The notes below the pieces were generated by a model that saw nothing but the letters and a program-made list of their open reading frames with translations, had not been told where the DNA came from and did not search any database. The translations under genes were made by a program, and so were the position numbers. This document shows, piece by piece, positions 9,818 through 18,923 of a stretch of 64,000 nucleotides of DNA (positions within the stretch are counted from its first letter, which is position 1; each line of letters begins with the position of its first letter). Source of the stretch: Gallionella sp. (GTDB lineage Bacteria > Pseudomonadota > Gammaproteobacteria > Burkholderiales > Gallionellaceae); the NCBI GenBank assembly GCA_028699065.1, contig JAQVVH010000003.1, forward strand, positions 124,001 through 188,000, written 5' to 3'.

Positions 9818-10867
9818 TTACTTCCAGAGTGCGTGGCCCTTGCTGTCCTTGACCTGATCCTTCCAGGATTTACGGATCATGGCAGTGACATTTTCAGGCA
9901 GCGGCACGTAGTCAAGATCGGAAGCCATCTTGTCACCGTTTGCATAAGCCCAGTCGAAGAACTTCAGCACTTCTTTGCCGGATTCTGCCTTATCCTGAGT
10001 TTTGTAAACCAGGATGAAGGTGGCGCCAACGATAGGCCAGCTATCCTTGCCAGGCTGGTTAACCAGAACTTCGGCAAAGCCTTCTTCAGCTTTCCACTTT
10101 GCGCTGGCAGCCGCTGCCTTGAAGCTGATGTCGCTAGGCGAAGTGAAATTGCCATCACGATTCTTCAACTGGGCGTAGGACATCTTGTTCTGCAGTGCGT
10201 AAGCGTATTCAACGTAGCCGATCGCGCCCTTCATGTTCTTGACGTTGGCGGCAACACCTTCGTTGCCCTTGCCACCGGTTCCCACGGGCCATTGCACGGC
10301 CTTGTTGGCACCTACATTGCGACGCCACTCTGTACTGACTTCAGCGAGGTAAGTTGTGAAGATATGGGTTGTACCTGAACCGTCAGCACGGTGCACCACG
10401 GTGATGGTTTGGTTTGGCAGATTCACGCCCTTGTTGTCAGCAGCAATCTTCGGGTCATTCCACTGGGTGATTTTGCCCAGGAAGATGTCAGCCAGCGTTT
10501 CGCTGGTCAGTTTCAGCTGGCCGGCGGCAACGCCTTCCAGATTCAGGACAGGCACAACGCCACCAACCACGGTCGGGAACTGTGTCAGGCCAGCCATGCC
10601 CAGTTCATTGGCATTCAAAGGGGCATCAGTTGCGCCGAAATCTACAGTTTTGGCTTTGATCTGCTTGATGCCGCCGCCAGAACCGATAGATTGGTAGTTC
10701 ATGCCCACGCCTGTTTGGGCTTTGTAGGCTTCAGCCCACTTGGCGTATACGGGGTAGGGGAAAGTCGCACCGGCGCCAGTGATGTCGGTAGCGTGGCTGG
10801 CGGCAGTGAAGGCCATTGCGGATGCCGCGGCAATACCCACGACGATTTGCTTGAGTTTGATATTCAT
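9818..10867 (-). CDS. pstS: Periplasmic phosphate-binding protein PstS
   Basis: 349 residues from the ATG at 10867, which has GGAGA four bases upstream; the frame extends further up without support. A signal peptide (about 25 residues, ending near ASHA) precedes the mature start TDITGAGATFPYPVY. Phosphate-contact loops such as GSGGGIKQI, DFGATDAPL and RADGSGTTHIF are present. Captures phosphate for PstCAB. A Pho-box promoter lies about 75-110 bp upstream. Confidence 0.96.
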   Translation of the reverse strand: MNIKLKQIVVGIAAASAMAFTAASHATDITGAGATFPYPVYAKWAEAYKAQTGVGMNYQSIGSGGGIKQIKAKTVDFGATDAPLNANELGMAGLTQFPTVVGGVVPVLNLEGVAAGQLKLTSETLADIFLGKITQWNDPKIAADNKGVNLPNQTITVVHRADGSGTTHIFTTYLAEVSTEWRRNVGANKAVQWPVGTGGKGNEGVAANVKNMKGAIGYVEYAYALQNKMSYAQLKNRDGNFTSPSDISFKAAAASAKWKAEEGFAEVLVNQPGKDSWPIVGATFILVYKTQDKAESGKEVLKFFDWAYANGDKMASDLDYVPLPENVTAMIRKSWKDQVKDSKGHALWK

Positions 10868-10940
10868 TCTGTCTCCATTAAGTTGGATATGCTGAAGTTT
10901 GGCAATGCCAAATGAACCAAAGGTGCCGTTAAGCAAATGC

Positions 10941-10974
10941 ATAGTAGTTTTCTTATATGACACTATTATGACAT
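10941..10974 (-). promoter_or_regulatory. Pho-box promoter of pstS
   Basis: Read on the minus strand, ATGTCAT-AATA-GTGTCAT (10974-10957) matches the PhoB repeat CTGTCAT-N4-CTGTCAY at 12 of 14 repeat positions. Ten bases further comes the -10-like hexamer TACTAT (10946-10941). This is the usual Pho promoter layout, in which PhoB replaces a -35 element. The box overlaps the stop codon of the olsB-like gene upstream. Confidence 0.85.
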
Positions 10975-11721
10975 TTTCAGGAAATGTTTAGCATATCGGC
11001 TATTCAGGCGCGACATGGGCAGCAGAATGAGCAAATCTGCCGTATTGAACTCCGGATCCCAGGCGGGTTCGCCGCAAATATAAGCGCCCAGGCGCAGATA
11101 CCCTTTAAGCAGCGGAGGAATCGGGGCATCCAGATGCTGGTTTAGGGCGTGCGTGGGCAACGGGCAGCGTGGGAAAACACTGTATTCAATGGGGGCGGCG
11201 TAAATCCGGTGAAGCTTGCGATACAGGCTGGCGGCAACATGCCCACCGTCTGCCATGCTAACGCTGGCACAGCCAATCAGATATTCGTATCCGCCTTGCA
11301 CCATGTACTGCGCAATTCCACTCCAAAGATGGGTGATAGTTGCGCCATCCCGAAAATCCTGATGGACACAGGAACGACCCAATTCAACCATGCGATCGCT
11401 CAGGTGCAGTAATCGGGTCATGTCGAATTCTGTCTGGGAATAGTAGCCACCTATCTCCTGGGCGCGCTGCGGGGGCAGAATCCGGTAGGTGCCAACCACC
11501 CGATTTTCCTGGCTTTCGCGCACCAGCAGATGATCGCAGTAGCGATCAAATATATCCCGGTCCAGCCCCTCGCTGGCGCTGGGCAGGCGAGCACCCATTT
11601 CTTCGGCGAAAACCTTGAAACGCAAGCGTTGCGCTTCCTGAATTTCAGCAGCATCGTGCGCAATGGTTGTCGTAAGCCTGCGTTCGTGTGCGAGGGCTAT
11701 CTGGGAATTGAGTTCAAGCAT
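10966..11721 (-). CDS. olsB: OlsB-like acyl-ACP N-acyltransferase (ornithine lipid synthesis)
   Basis: 251 residues, GNAT fold of the family once called putative hemolysin. Recognisable blocks are RLRFKVFAEEMGAR, a VVGTYRIL strand and RMVELGRSCVHQDFRDG. OlsB enzymes link a 3-hydroxy fatty acid from ACP to ornithine, making lyso-ornithine lipid. The next gene upstream is a PlsC-type O-acyltransferase, as in olsBA pairs, and pstS lies directly downstream. Ornithine lipids replace phospholipids under phosphate limitation in many bacteria. The amino-acid substrate cannot be read from the sequence. Confidence 0.72.
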   Translation of the reverse strand: MLELNSQIALAHERRLTTTIAHDAAEIQEAQRLRFKVFAEEMGARLPSASEGLDRDIFDRYCDHLLVRESQENRVVGTYRILPPQRAQEIGGYYSQTEFDMTRLLHLSDRMVELGRSCVHQDFRDGATITHLWSGIAQYMVQGGYEYLIGCASVSMADGGHVAASLYRKLHRIYAAPIEYSVFPRCPLPTHALNQHLDAPIPPLLKGYLRLGAYICGEPAWDPEFNTADLLILLPMSRLNSRYAKHFLKMS

Positions 11722-11808
11722 TTCTACTCCTTTTCAGTGGACGGTCTCGTCAACTTAAGGGAGGCGTGTTGCGGCGGGATGACGCGAGTATGAATGGAAT
11801 ATGAAATT

Positions 11809-12684
11809 TCAGTCGCGCTGGGGCTGTGCGGCCGGGTCCAGTAAAAGCCCGTATGTCGTATTGGCAGATTCGGGCACATGCTTGCGAGCAGGCGACGGGG
11901 AGGCGCGCTCTACCGCCGGTAGAGGAATCTGCAGTTGGGCCGCAATCGCCTCGCGGGCAGAATGGGCCAGAGACTTACGGTCGGAATAATTACTTGAATT
12001 GAAAGCGATAAACGCAACGAGGGCGGTTTGTTTTCGGCTGCACAATATGGCCCAGAGGGACGCAAGCAGTGTCGTTTCTCCGGTAAAGGGTACGGTGATA
12101 CTGGGTTGAAAGTTTCGATCGAAGTAGCGCAATCCGATCGGATGGACACGAACCCCGGCATCAATAGCCGGCTGTAGCATCGCCGCGTGGAAGGGGGCGA
12201 CATGGCTGCCGTCCGTAGTGGTTCCCTCCGGAAACAGACCGATCGTCGCACCCTGCTTCAGCGCTTGCACCAGTTTTGAGTTGGTGTTCGCAGTTTCGCG
12301 CCGTTGTGTGCGTTCGATAAAATGCGTGCCGGTTTTGCGGCATAACCAGCCGATCACCGGCCAGTCACGAACTTCGGCCTTGGCGACAAACTGGGTCGGA
12401 TGTATCGCGTTAATGACAAAAATGTCCAACCAGGAAACATGATTTGAAACCAGCAGACAACCAGAGCCCGGTTGAATCTCCGGGGTACTCTCGACTATCA
12501 GCTCGATCTCGATAATTTCAAGCAGCTGCCGGCTCCAGTTTGTAAGCATGTTGCGTTGAATCGCCGGTTCGACGATTGGGTAGATCACTGCCTGCAGTGC
12601 ACCAAAAGTCAGGTGAATAATGACGCGGCTCGCCTTGAATAGGGCGAACGTTCGAGCTGGTAGCGTTACGTGTGTGTTATTCAT
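11809..12684 (-). CDS. olsA: PlsC-family O-acyltransferase, probable OlsA
   Basis: 291 residues. A membrane-associated acyltransferase with the catalytic NHVSWLD motif (81-87, the NHX4D box) and FPEGTT (151-156); a hydrophobic segment lies near 20-45. Family members acylate lysophosphatidate or lyso-ornithine lipid. The neighbouring olsB-like gene favours the second role, but plain phosphatidic acid synthesis is possible. Its start overlaps the ackA end by 8 bp. The proline- and charge-rich C-terminal 40 residues are poorly conserved-looking. Confidence 0.7.
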   Translation of the reverse strand: MNNTHVTLPARTFALFKASRVIIHLTFGALQAVIYPIVEPAIQRNMLTNWSRQLLEIIEIELIVESTPEIQPGSGCLLVSNHVSWLDIFVINAIHPTQFVAKAEVRDWPVIGWLCRKTGTHFIERTQRRETANTNSKLVQALKQGATIGLFPEGTTTDGSHVAPFHAAMLQPAIDAGVRVHPIGLRYFDRNFQPSITVPFTGETTLLASLWAILCSRKQTALVAFIAFNSSNYSDRKSLAHSAREAIAAQLQIPLPAVERASPSPARKHVPESANTTYGLLLDPAAQPQRD

Positions 12685-13768
12685 GAGCGTTATTCATGCC
12701 GTCCATTTGTTCCAGTGTCAGGCGGCAAATTTCCCGCTCTTCATCTGCTGGCACAATCAGGACCGGGATGGAATTCGCTGCGCTGATTAACGTCAGATGT
12801 CGCTGGTTGGCGTTGTCATCCAATTTGATCCCCAAAAGTGCCAGCGGGTCGCAAATTGCCGCACGTATGTCGGGGGCGTGTTCGCCAATACCCCCAGTAA
12901 ATACGAGTGCATCGATGCCGCCGGCTATTGCGGCATAAGACCCGATGGTGGCGACGACATGCCGCACAAAATAGCGGACTGCAAATTGGGCGGATGAAGT
13001 TTCGCTATTGAGCAATTCGGACATTTCGGCGCTGACGCCACCAGAGAGAGCCAACAGTCCCATGTGGTAATAAACCATCTCCGAGAGGGAGTTGATGTCG
13101 AAGCGCTTTGCAAGCTCCAGCATGATGCCAGGGTCCAAATCGCCACTGCGCGTCCCCATCGGTATGCCGCCTGCCGGTGTGTAGCCCATCGTGGTTTCAA
13201 CGGATTTGAGCTGATCCAGTAGGCACAAACTAGCGCCGCTGCCCAAGTGGGCGATGACGACTTTACCCAAGGCAGTAGCGCCGATGAGTTCCGGCAATTT
13301 GCGGCTGACATGAGCGTAATTGATGCCATGGAAACCAAAACGGCGATAGCCTAAGGCAGCGGGTATAGGCAGGCGCCAGGCGATTTCCGGTAATGTGGCA
13401 TGGAATGCGGTGTCGAAACAAGCAAACTGGGGCACCCCAAAATTTTCCGCGCCCAAGGCGATGCCCAGGAGATTGGCAGGCAGATGCAAAGGAGCCAGAT
13501 GCGTCAGCGCTTTGAGCCGGCTGATCTCGGTATCGTCCAGATGCCGTGCAGTCGCACTTACCTCTCCGCCATGAACAACGCGGTGGCCGATAGCTTTTGG
13601 GCGTTCATTCCCCAGATCGGCGAGCAGTTTCTCGAAGGCCTCAGCATGGTTGCTCCGAGGTGAATTCCCGATATGTTCGTAGCGGAAATTCTGCCGACTG
13701 CCATCGTCCCTAAACAGGCTGGCTTTAAGGCTGGATGAGCCACAATTGATAGTGAGTATAGTTTTCAA
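12677..13768 (-). CDS. ackA: Acetate kinase
   Basis: 363 residues if translation starts at the TTG at 13768, which overlaps the xfp stop (TTGA). An in-frame ATG at 13834 would add 22 basic residues read from inside xfp. The family begin at (M)[14 protein letters not shown], which favours the [17 protein letters not shown] and HLGSGAS motifs are intact. It converts acetyl phosphate and ADP to acetate and ATP, the natural second step after phosphoketolase. Shorter than the 400-residue E. coli enzyme. Confidence 0.92.
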   Translation of the reverse strand: MKTILTINCGSSSLKASLFRDDGSRQNFRYEHIGNSPRSNHAEAFEKLLADLGNERPKAIGHRVVHGGEVSATARHLDDTEISRLKALTHLAPLHLPANLLGIALGAENFGVPQFACFDTAFHATLPEIAWRLPIPAALGYRRFGFHGINYAHVSRKLPELIGATALGKVVIAHLGSGASLCLLDQLKSVETTMGYTPAGGIPMGTRSGDLDPGIMLELAKRFDINSLSEMVYYHMGLLALSGGVSAEMSELLNSETSSAQFAVRYFVRHVVATIGSYAAIAGGIDALVFTGGIGEHAPDIRAAICDPLALLGIKLDDNANQRHLTLISAANSIPVLIVPADEEREICRLTLEQMDGMNNAHE

Positions 13769-16140
13769 TGCGGCCAAGTCCAGTGATCTACTTCGGGCAG
13801 GTCCACTCCGTGTTCGTAGGCGTAATTGCGGCAATCAATCTGCATATTCAGCATTTTTTCCTTCACGTGCGCGCCCGCTACATGTAAGGCCGGAATGCGG
13901 TCGATTACATCAATAACCAAACTGAACCGGTCAATCTGATTCTGGATGGCCAGTTCCAGCGGCGTGTTGATACTGCCTTTTTCCTTGTAGCCGCGAACGT
14001 GGAAATTTTTGTGGTTGGCGCGCCGGTAAGCCAGCCGGTGAATCAGCCAGGGATAGCCGTGAAAGTTGAACATCACCGGTTTGTCCAGTGTGAACATGCT
14101 GTCGAAATCACGGTCGGTCATGCCGTGCGGATGTTCGCCGGCCGGCGTGAGTTTGTAAAGATCCACAACGTTGATGAAGCGTATTTTTAATTCTGGGAAA
14201 TTCTCCCGCAGCAGCACAACGGCGGCCAATGCTTCTTTGGTCGGAATGTCACCCGCACTGGCCATGACGATATCCGGTTCGTCGCCCTGATCGTTGCTGG
14301 CCCAGTCCCAGATGCCAATTCCCTTGGCGCAATGCTTGGCGGCCGCTTCTTTGTCCAGATACTGGAGATGCTTCTGCTTGTCGCAGACGATGACATTGAT
14401 GCGGTTGGTGCTGCGCAGGCAGTGGTCGGCGATGGCCAGCAGGCAATTTACATCCGGAGGCAGGTATATCCGGGTGACTTCGGGGCTCTTGTTAACGACC
14501 ACATCCAGAAACCCCGGATCCTGATGGGTGAAACCATTGTGATCCTGGCGCCAAACGGTGGAAGTGATCAGCAGGTTCAACGATGACACCGGTGCCCGCC
14601 AGTCCACAGCCTTAGCCATGGCTAGCCATTTGGCATGCTGGTTGAACATCGAGTCGATCACATGCACGAACGCTTCGTAAGTGGAGAAAAATCCGTGGCG
14701 GCCGGTGAGTAGATAACCTTCCAACCAGCCTTCCAGCGTGTGCTCCGAAAGCATTTCCATAACCCGACCATCACGGGAAAGCTCGCTGCCGCCGGCATCT
14801 TCGGGCAGGATTTCAGCCATCCAGGTTTTTTGACTGACGGCGTACACGTCATCCAATTTGTTCGAGGTGTTTTCATCCGGGCCGAATACGCGGAAAGTTT
14901 GCAGATTGTCACGCATGATGTCGCGCAGGAGTTTTCCCAGCGGACGGGTGTTTTCCGCGACCAGCGTTCCGGGTTTACCGCACTCGATCGCGTAATTTCG
15001 CCAGTCCGGCATATGCAGGGCTTTGCGCAGCAGGCCACCATTGGCATGCGGGTTGGCGCTCATGCGTCGGTTACCTTTGGGTGCGAGTGCCTTCAACTCC
15101 TGGCGCAGAGTCCCGTTTGCGTCAAACAGTTCTTCCGGGCGATAACTTTTTAACCAGTTTTCTACCTGCGCGAAATGCACTGGATTGCCCAAGTCGCCGA
15201 TGGGGACCTGGTGCGCGCGCCAGAATCCCTCGACTTTTTTGCCGTCCACTTCTTTGGGGCCGGTCCAGCCCTTGGGAGAGCGCAGGATAATCATGGGCCA
15301 AAGCGGCCGGAATGCCGTGTTGCTTTCGCGGGCCTGTTGTTGAATCTGGCGGATATCCAGAACGCATTTTTCAAGCACTTCGGCCATCTTCGCATGCATG
15401 GTTAGCGGGTCGTTACCCTCGACGAAATGGGGTGTCCAGCCATAACCCTTGAACAGATTTTCGAGCTCTTCGTGGCTGATACGCGACAGAATGGTTGGGT
15501 TATTGATCTTGTAGCCGTTGAGATGCAGGATAGGCAGCACGGCGCCATCGCGCACGGGGTTAAGGAATTTGTTGGAATGCCATGACGTCGCCAGCGGTGC
15601 GGTTTCTGATTCGCCATCGCCCACCATGACAGTAACGATCAAATCCGGATTGTCGTAGGCGGCCCCAAAGGCATGCGAGACTGAATACCCGAGTTCGCCC
15701 CCTTCGTGAATCGAGCCCGGTGTTTCCGGGGTGCAGTGGCTGCCAATCCCTCCAGGAAAGGAGAAGTCCTTGAAGAACTGGCGCATGCCGTGTTCGTCTT
15801 CGGATTTGTTGGGATAAATTTCGCTATACGTGCCTTCGAGATAAACCGGACCCAGAACACCAGGAGCGCCATGTCCAGGACCAGCCAGAAAAATGGCATT
15901 CAGGTCGTATTTGTTGATCAGGCGGTTCATGTGAATGTAGGCGAATGCCAAGCCCGGACTCGCTCCCCAGTGTCCAAGCAGGCGCTGCTTGAGATGTTCC
16001 GGTTTTAATGGCTCTTTCAGCAGTGGGTTGTCACGCAGGTAGATCATGCCCGCAGCCAGAAAATTGGCGGCGCGCCAGTATGCATCTATCTGATCCAGCT
16101 CGTTGGCAGGTAGCTGAGATACGGAGATTGGCTTGTTCAT
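13765..16140 (-). CDS. xfp: Xylulose-5-phosphate/fructose-6-phosphate phosphoketolase
   Basis: 791 residues from the ATG at 16140; a TTG 36 bp upstream is in frame. Thiamine-diphosphate enzyme that splits xylulose-5-P or fructose-6-P with inorganic phosphate into acetyl phosphate plus glyceraldehyde-3-P or erythrose-4-P. Family blocks [31 protein letters not shown] and the ThDP motif [17 protein letters not shown] are present, and the C-terminal domain is complete. First gene of an xfp-ackA operon, divergent from glgP. A Pho-box-like promoter lies upstream. Confidence 0.95.
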   Translation of the reverse strand: MNKPISVSQLPANELDQIDAYWRAANFLAAGMIYLRDNPLLKEPLKPEHLKQRLLGHWGASPGLAFAYIHMNRLINKYDLNAIFLAGPGHGAPGVLGPVYLEGTYSEIYPNKSEDEHGMRQFFKDFSFPGGIGSHCTPETPGSIHEGGELGYSVSHAFGAAYDNPDLIVTVMVGDGESETAPLATSWHSNKFLNPVRDGAVLPILHLNGYKINNPTILSRISHEELENLFKGYGWTPHFVEGNDPLTMHAKMAEVLEKCVLDIRQIQQQARESNTAFRPLWPMIILRSPKGWTGPKEVDGKKVEGFWRAHQVPIGDLGNPVHFAQVENWLKSYRPEELFDANGTLRQELKALAPKGNRRMSANPHANGGLLRKALHMPDWRNYAIECGKPGTLVAENTRPLGKLLRDIMRDNLQTFRVFGPDENTSNKLDDVYAVSQKTWMAEILPEDAGGSELSRDGRVMEMLSEHTLEGWLEGYLLTGRHGFFSTYEAFVHVIDSMFNQHAKWLAMAKAVDWRAPVSSLNLLITSTVWRQDHNGFTHQDPGFLDVVVNKSPEVTRIYLPPDVNCLLAIADHCLRSTNRINVIVCDKQKHLQYLDKEAAAKHCAKGIGIWDWASNDQGDEPDIVMASAGDIPTKEALAAVVLLRENFPELKIRFINVVDLYKLTPAGEHPHGMTDRDFDSMFTLDKPVMFNFHGYPWLIHRLAYRRANHKNFHVRGYKEKGSINTPLELAIQNQIDRFSLVIDVIDRIPALHVAGAHVKEKMLNMQIDCRNYAYEHGVDLPEVDHWTWPH

Positions 16141-16222
16141 TTGCGCACTTTCAATAAATTGTGGGGGGTAAATCAAGACTCAACGGGAGTGTCCGGTGCG
16201 TTTTTTTGTATCAGATGATTCA

Positions 16223-16256
16223 AATCTAACCGTTGATGATGAATGCAATGTGACAG
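16223..16256 (-). promoter_or_regulatory. Candidate Pho-box promoter of xfp-ackA
   Basis: On the minus strand CTGTCAC-ATTG-CATTCAT (16256-16239) has one strong and one weaker PhoB half-site. It is followed by ten bases and then TAGATT (16228-16223), the same spacing seen at pstS and phoU. The half-site GTGACAG here also forms an inverted repeat with CTGTCAC at 16279-16285, so another dyad-binding regulator is an alternative. Confidence 0.45.
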
Positions 16257-16339
16257 CAGTCTCGCAGGATTCATCGTCCTGTCACACAGTCGGCATAAGT
16301 TAATGACTTTCCCTGTGGTCATCTGCTAAAGGAATGGAA

Positions 16340-18808
16340 ATGTCAGATATTGCCGAACGAGCCTTGCATACACGTACCGCGCGTTCTGTGGAAGCGCTGC
16401 AGCGTTCTTTCATCGACAACTTATACTACGTGGTGGGAAAGCCCATCGAAGAATCTTCCACCACGGATCAATATCTGGCCTTGGCGCATACCATCCGCGA
16501 CCGATTGCTTGCCCGGCTGATGACTTCAAATCAACAATACCGGCGTGCCGGCAATCGCACGGTGGCCTATCTTTCCGCGGAATTTCTGCTGGGTCCGCAG
16601 CTGGGTAACAATATTTTCAATCTGGATCTTTGGGAAAACACTTGGGCCAATACGCAACAGGCGTTGGACAATCTCGGCCTGAGTCTGGATGCTATTCTGG
16701 AAGCCGAACCCGAGCCGGGTTTGGGTAATGGGGGACTGGGTCGCTTGGCCGCTTGTTATCTCGATTCGATGGCGACATTAGGCGTCTCCTCCATCGGTTA
16801 CGGCATTCGCTATGAATACGGTATTTTTGATCAGCAGATTCAGGACGGCTGGCAGGTTGAAGTGGCTGACAATTGGCTCAGAAACGGCAATCCTTGGGAA
16901 TTCCAGAATCGCTCAAGAAGTTATCCCGTAGGATTTGGCGGACATACACAGACTTATATAAAGGACGGGCGGGAACACAAGCAGTGGATACCAAGCAACA
17001 CGATTATCGGTGTGGCTTATGACACACCAATTTTGGGATACGGCGGACAGCATGCCAATTTGCTGCGACTGTGGAAATCGGAACCCAGCAACACCTTCGA
17101 TTTTCAGGCGTTTAACCACGGTGATTACTACGGCGCGGTCGACGAACTGGTCGCCGCCGAGAATATCAGCAAGGTGCTGTATCCAAACGATGAGCCTGAA
17201 GATGGCAAGCGCCTGCGCCTCAAGCAGCAATATTTCTTTGTCAGTTGCTCACTGCAGGACATGTTGCGCATGGTGGTCGAGGAAGGTGGAGTTGTACACA
17301 ACTTTGCCTCGCGTTTCGTGGCGCAGCTCAATGACACCCATCCTGCCATCGGCATTCCGGAATTGATGCGCTTGCTGGTGGATGCGCATTCACTAAATTG
17401 GGATGAGGCATGGGAAATCACGCGACATACTTTTGCCTATACCAATCACACCTTACTGCCGGAGGCACTGGAAACATGGTCATTGCCACTGTTCCGCGAG
17501 CTGTTACCACGGCACATGGAAATTATTTTTGAGATCAATGCGAGGTTTCTGGATGAGGTGCGTACGGAAGTGATCGATGATGTCGCTAAAATCTCCAGGG
17601 TGTCGATCATTGAAGAGAGCGGTAGCAAGCGCGTGCGCATGGCAAATCTGGCATGCGTGGGCAGTTTTGCGATCAATGGCGTTGCGCGTATGCACAGCGA
17701 ATTGTTGAAATGCACGGTGTTGCGCGACTTTAATGATCTGTGGCCGGAAAAGTTCAGCAACAAGACCAACGGGGTGACGCCGCGACGCTTTATGGCGATG
17801 TCCAACCGGCCGCTCGGAATGTTGCTTGACGAAACGATCAGTGAAGGCTGGCTGCTGAATCCCGATAAACTCAAGGCGCTGGAGCAATTCGCCGATGACT
17901 CGGCGTTTCAGGATAAATGGGCAGCGGCCAAGCGCGCGTCCAAGGTCAGATTTTCCGGCTATTTGCAGGAAACGCTCGGAATTGCGGTTGATCCTGACAG
18001 TCTGTTTGACGTTCAGGCCAAGCGGATCCATGAGTACAAGCGACAGCATCTCAATCTGCTGCACGTTATTTCGATGTATTTGCGCATCAAGCATGATCCT
18101 CATTTCGACGGTCCGCCGCGAACTTTCATTTTTAGCGGAAAAGCTGCACCGGCCTATCGAATGGCCAAGCTGATCATCAAGCTGATCAATGCTGTTGCTG
18201 ATGTCGTCAATCACGATCCGCATACCCGCGATAGATTGAAAGTTGTTTTTGTACCCAACATGAGCGTCAAGCTGGGCCAACGCCTTTATCCCGCCGCCGA
18301 TCTTTCCGAGCAGATTTCAACTGCGGGTATGGAAGCTTCCGGAACCGGGAATATGAAATTTTCGATGAACGGTGCGTTGACTATAGGCACACTTGACGGC
18401 GCCAATGTTGAAATTCGGGATGCCGTGGGCGGGGATAATTTCTTCCTCTTTGGGCGCACGGTGGAGGAGGTGCTTGCACTCAAGGCTCAGGGATACCGCA
18501 GTCGTGATTTCATCGACGCCCAACCGTTGTTGCACGAATCGCTTCAGCTGGTCGCTTCGGGTTTCTTCTCGCACTGGAATGCGGAGTTTTTCTGGTCTTT
18601 CCTCGATAATCTCTGGAACGCGGATCCCTATCTCGTATGCGCAGATTTTGGCGATTATCTGAACTGCCACGAAAATGTCGGCGTGGAATACAAGAATTCT
18701 ACGGCATGGTGCCGAAAATCCATCTTGAACGTCTCCCGCATTGGATATTTTTCTTCAGACCGTTCGGTGCGCGAATACTGTACAGATATCTGGCAAGTGC
18801 CGGTGTAG
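16340..18808 (+). CDS. glgP: Glycogen (alpha-glucan) phosphorylase
   Basis: 822 residues from the ATG at 16340, which is six bases after AAAGGA; the ATG at 16334 is too close to that site. It releases glucose-1-phosphate from glycogen using inorganic phosphate. The PLP-lysine block EASGTGNMKFSMNGALTIGT and the nucleotide-like GNGGLGRLAACYLDS block are present, and the length is typical (about 815). Divergent from xfp, it would feed hexose phosphates to the phosphoketolase route. Confidence 0.95.
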   Translation: MSDIAERALHTRTARSVEALQRSFIDNLYYVVGKPIEESSTTDQYLALAHTIRDRLLARLMTSNQQYRRAGNRTVAYLSAEFLLGPQLGNNIFNLDLWENTWANTQQALDNLGLSLDAILEAEPEPGLGNGGLGRLAACYLDSMATLGVSSIGYGIRYEYGIFDQQIQDGWQVEVADNWLRNGNPWEFQNRSRSYPVGFGGHTQTYIKDGREHKQWIPSNTIIGVAYDTPILGYGGQHANLLRLWKSEPSNTFDFQAFNHGDYYGAVDELVAAENISKVLYPNDEPEDGKRLRLKQQYFFVSCSLQDMLRMVVEEGGVVHNFASRFVAQLNDTHPAIGIPELMRLLVDAHSLNWDEAWEITRHTFAYTNHTLLPEALETWSLPLFRELLPRHMEIIFEINARFLDEVRTEVIDDVAKISRVSIIEESGSKRVRMANLACVGSFAINGVARMHSELLKCTVLRDFNDLWPEKFSNKTNGVTPRRFMAMSNRPLGMLLDETISEGWLLNPDKLKALEQFADDSAFQDKWAAAKRASKVRFSGYLQETLGIAVDPDSLFDVQAKRIHEYKRQHLNLLHVISMYLRIKHDPHFDGPPRTFIFSGKAAPAYRMAKLIIKLINAVADVVNHDPHTRDRLKVVFVPNMSVKLGQRLYPAADLSEQISTAGMEASGTGNMKFSMNGALTIGTLDGANVEIRDAVGGDNFFLFGRTVEEVLALKAQGYRSRDFIDAQPLLHESLQLVASGFFSHWNAEFFWSFLDNLWNADPYLVCADFGDYLNCHENVGVEYKNSTAWCRKSILNVSRIGYFSSDRSVREYCTDIWQVPV

Positions 18809-18818
18809 GGCGGCCGCC

Positions 18819-18845
18819 AAAAAAACAGGCACCGGAGGGTGCCTG
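18819..18845 (-). terminator. Intrinsic terminator after the plcP-like/glycosyltransferase operon
   Basis: CAGGCACC (18826-18833) and GGTGCCTG (18838-18845) form an 8-bp stem with a 4-base loop. Seven A at 18819-18825 become the U-tract on the minus strand, so it acts on the leftward operon. It lies only 18 bp beyond the glgP stop and may also slow glgP transcripts. Confidence 0.8.
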
Positions 18846-18923
18846 AAAGAGGGTGATCACGAAGAAGTGATGGTGCTAGTGTAAGGATGCATTGTTACAG
18901 TACTGTGGCTGTCGGATAACGAA

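Noticed and set aside
11779-11796. Possible Pho box upstream of the olsB-like gene
   Set aside because: Both half-sites are weak (5 of 7 each) and the sequence after ten bases is GC-rich with no -10 element.
16279-16296. Pho-box-like CTGTCAC-ACAG-TCGGCAT facing glgP
   Set aside because: The second half-site matches only 4 of 7 positions and no -10-like hexamer follows at the spacing seen for pstS and phoU.
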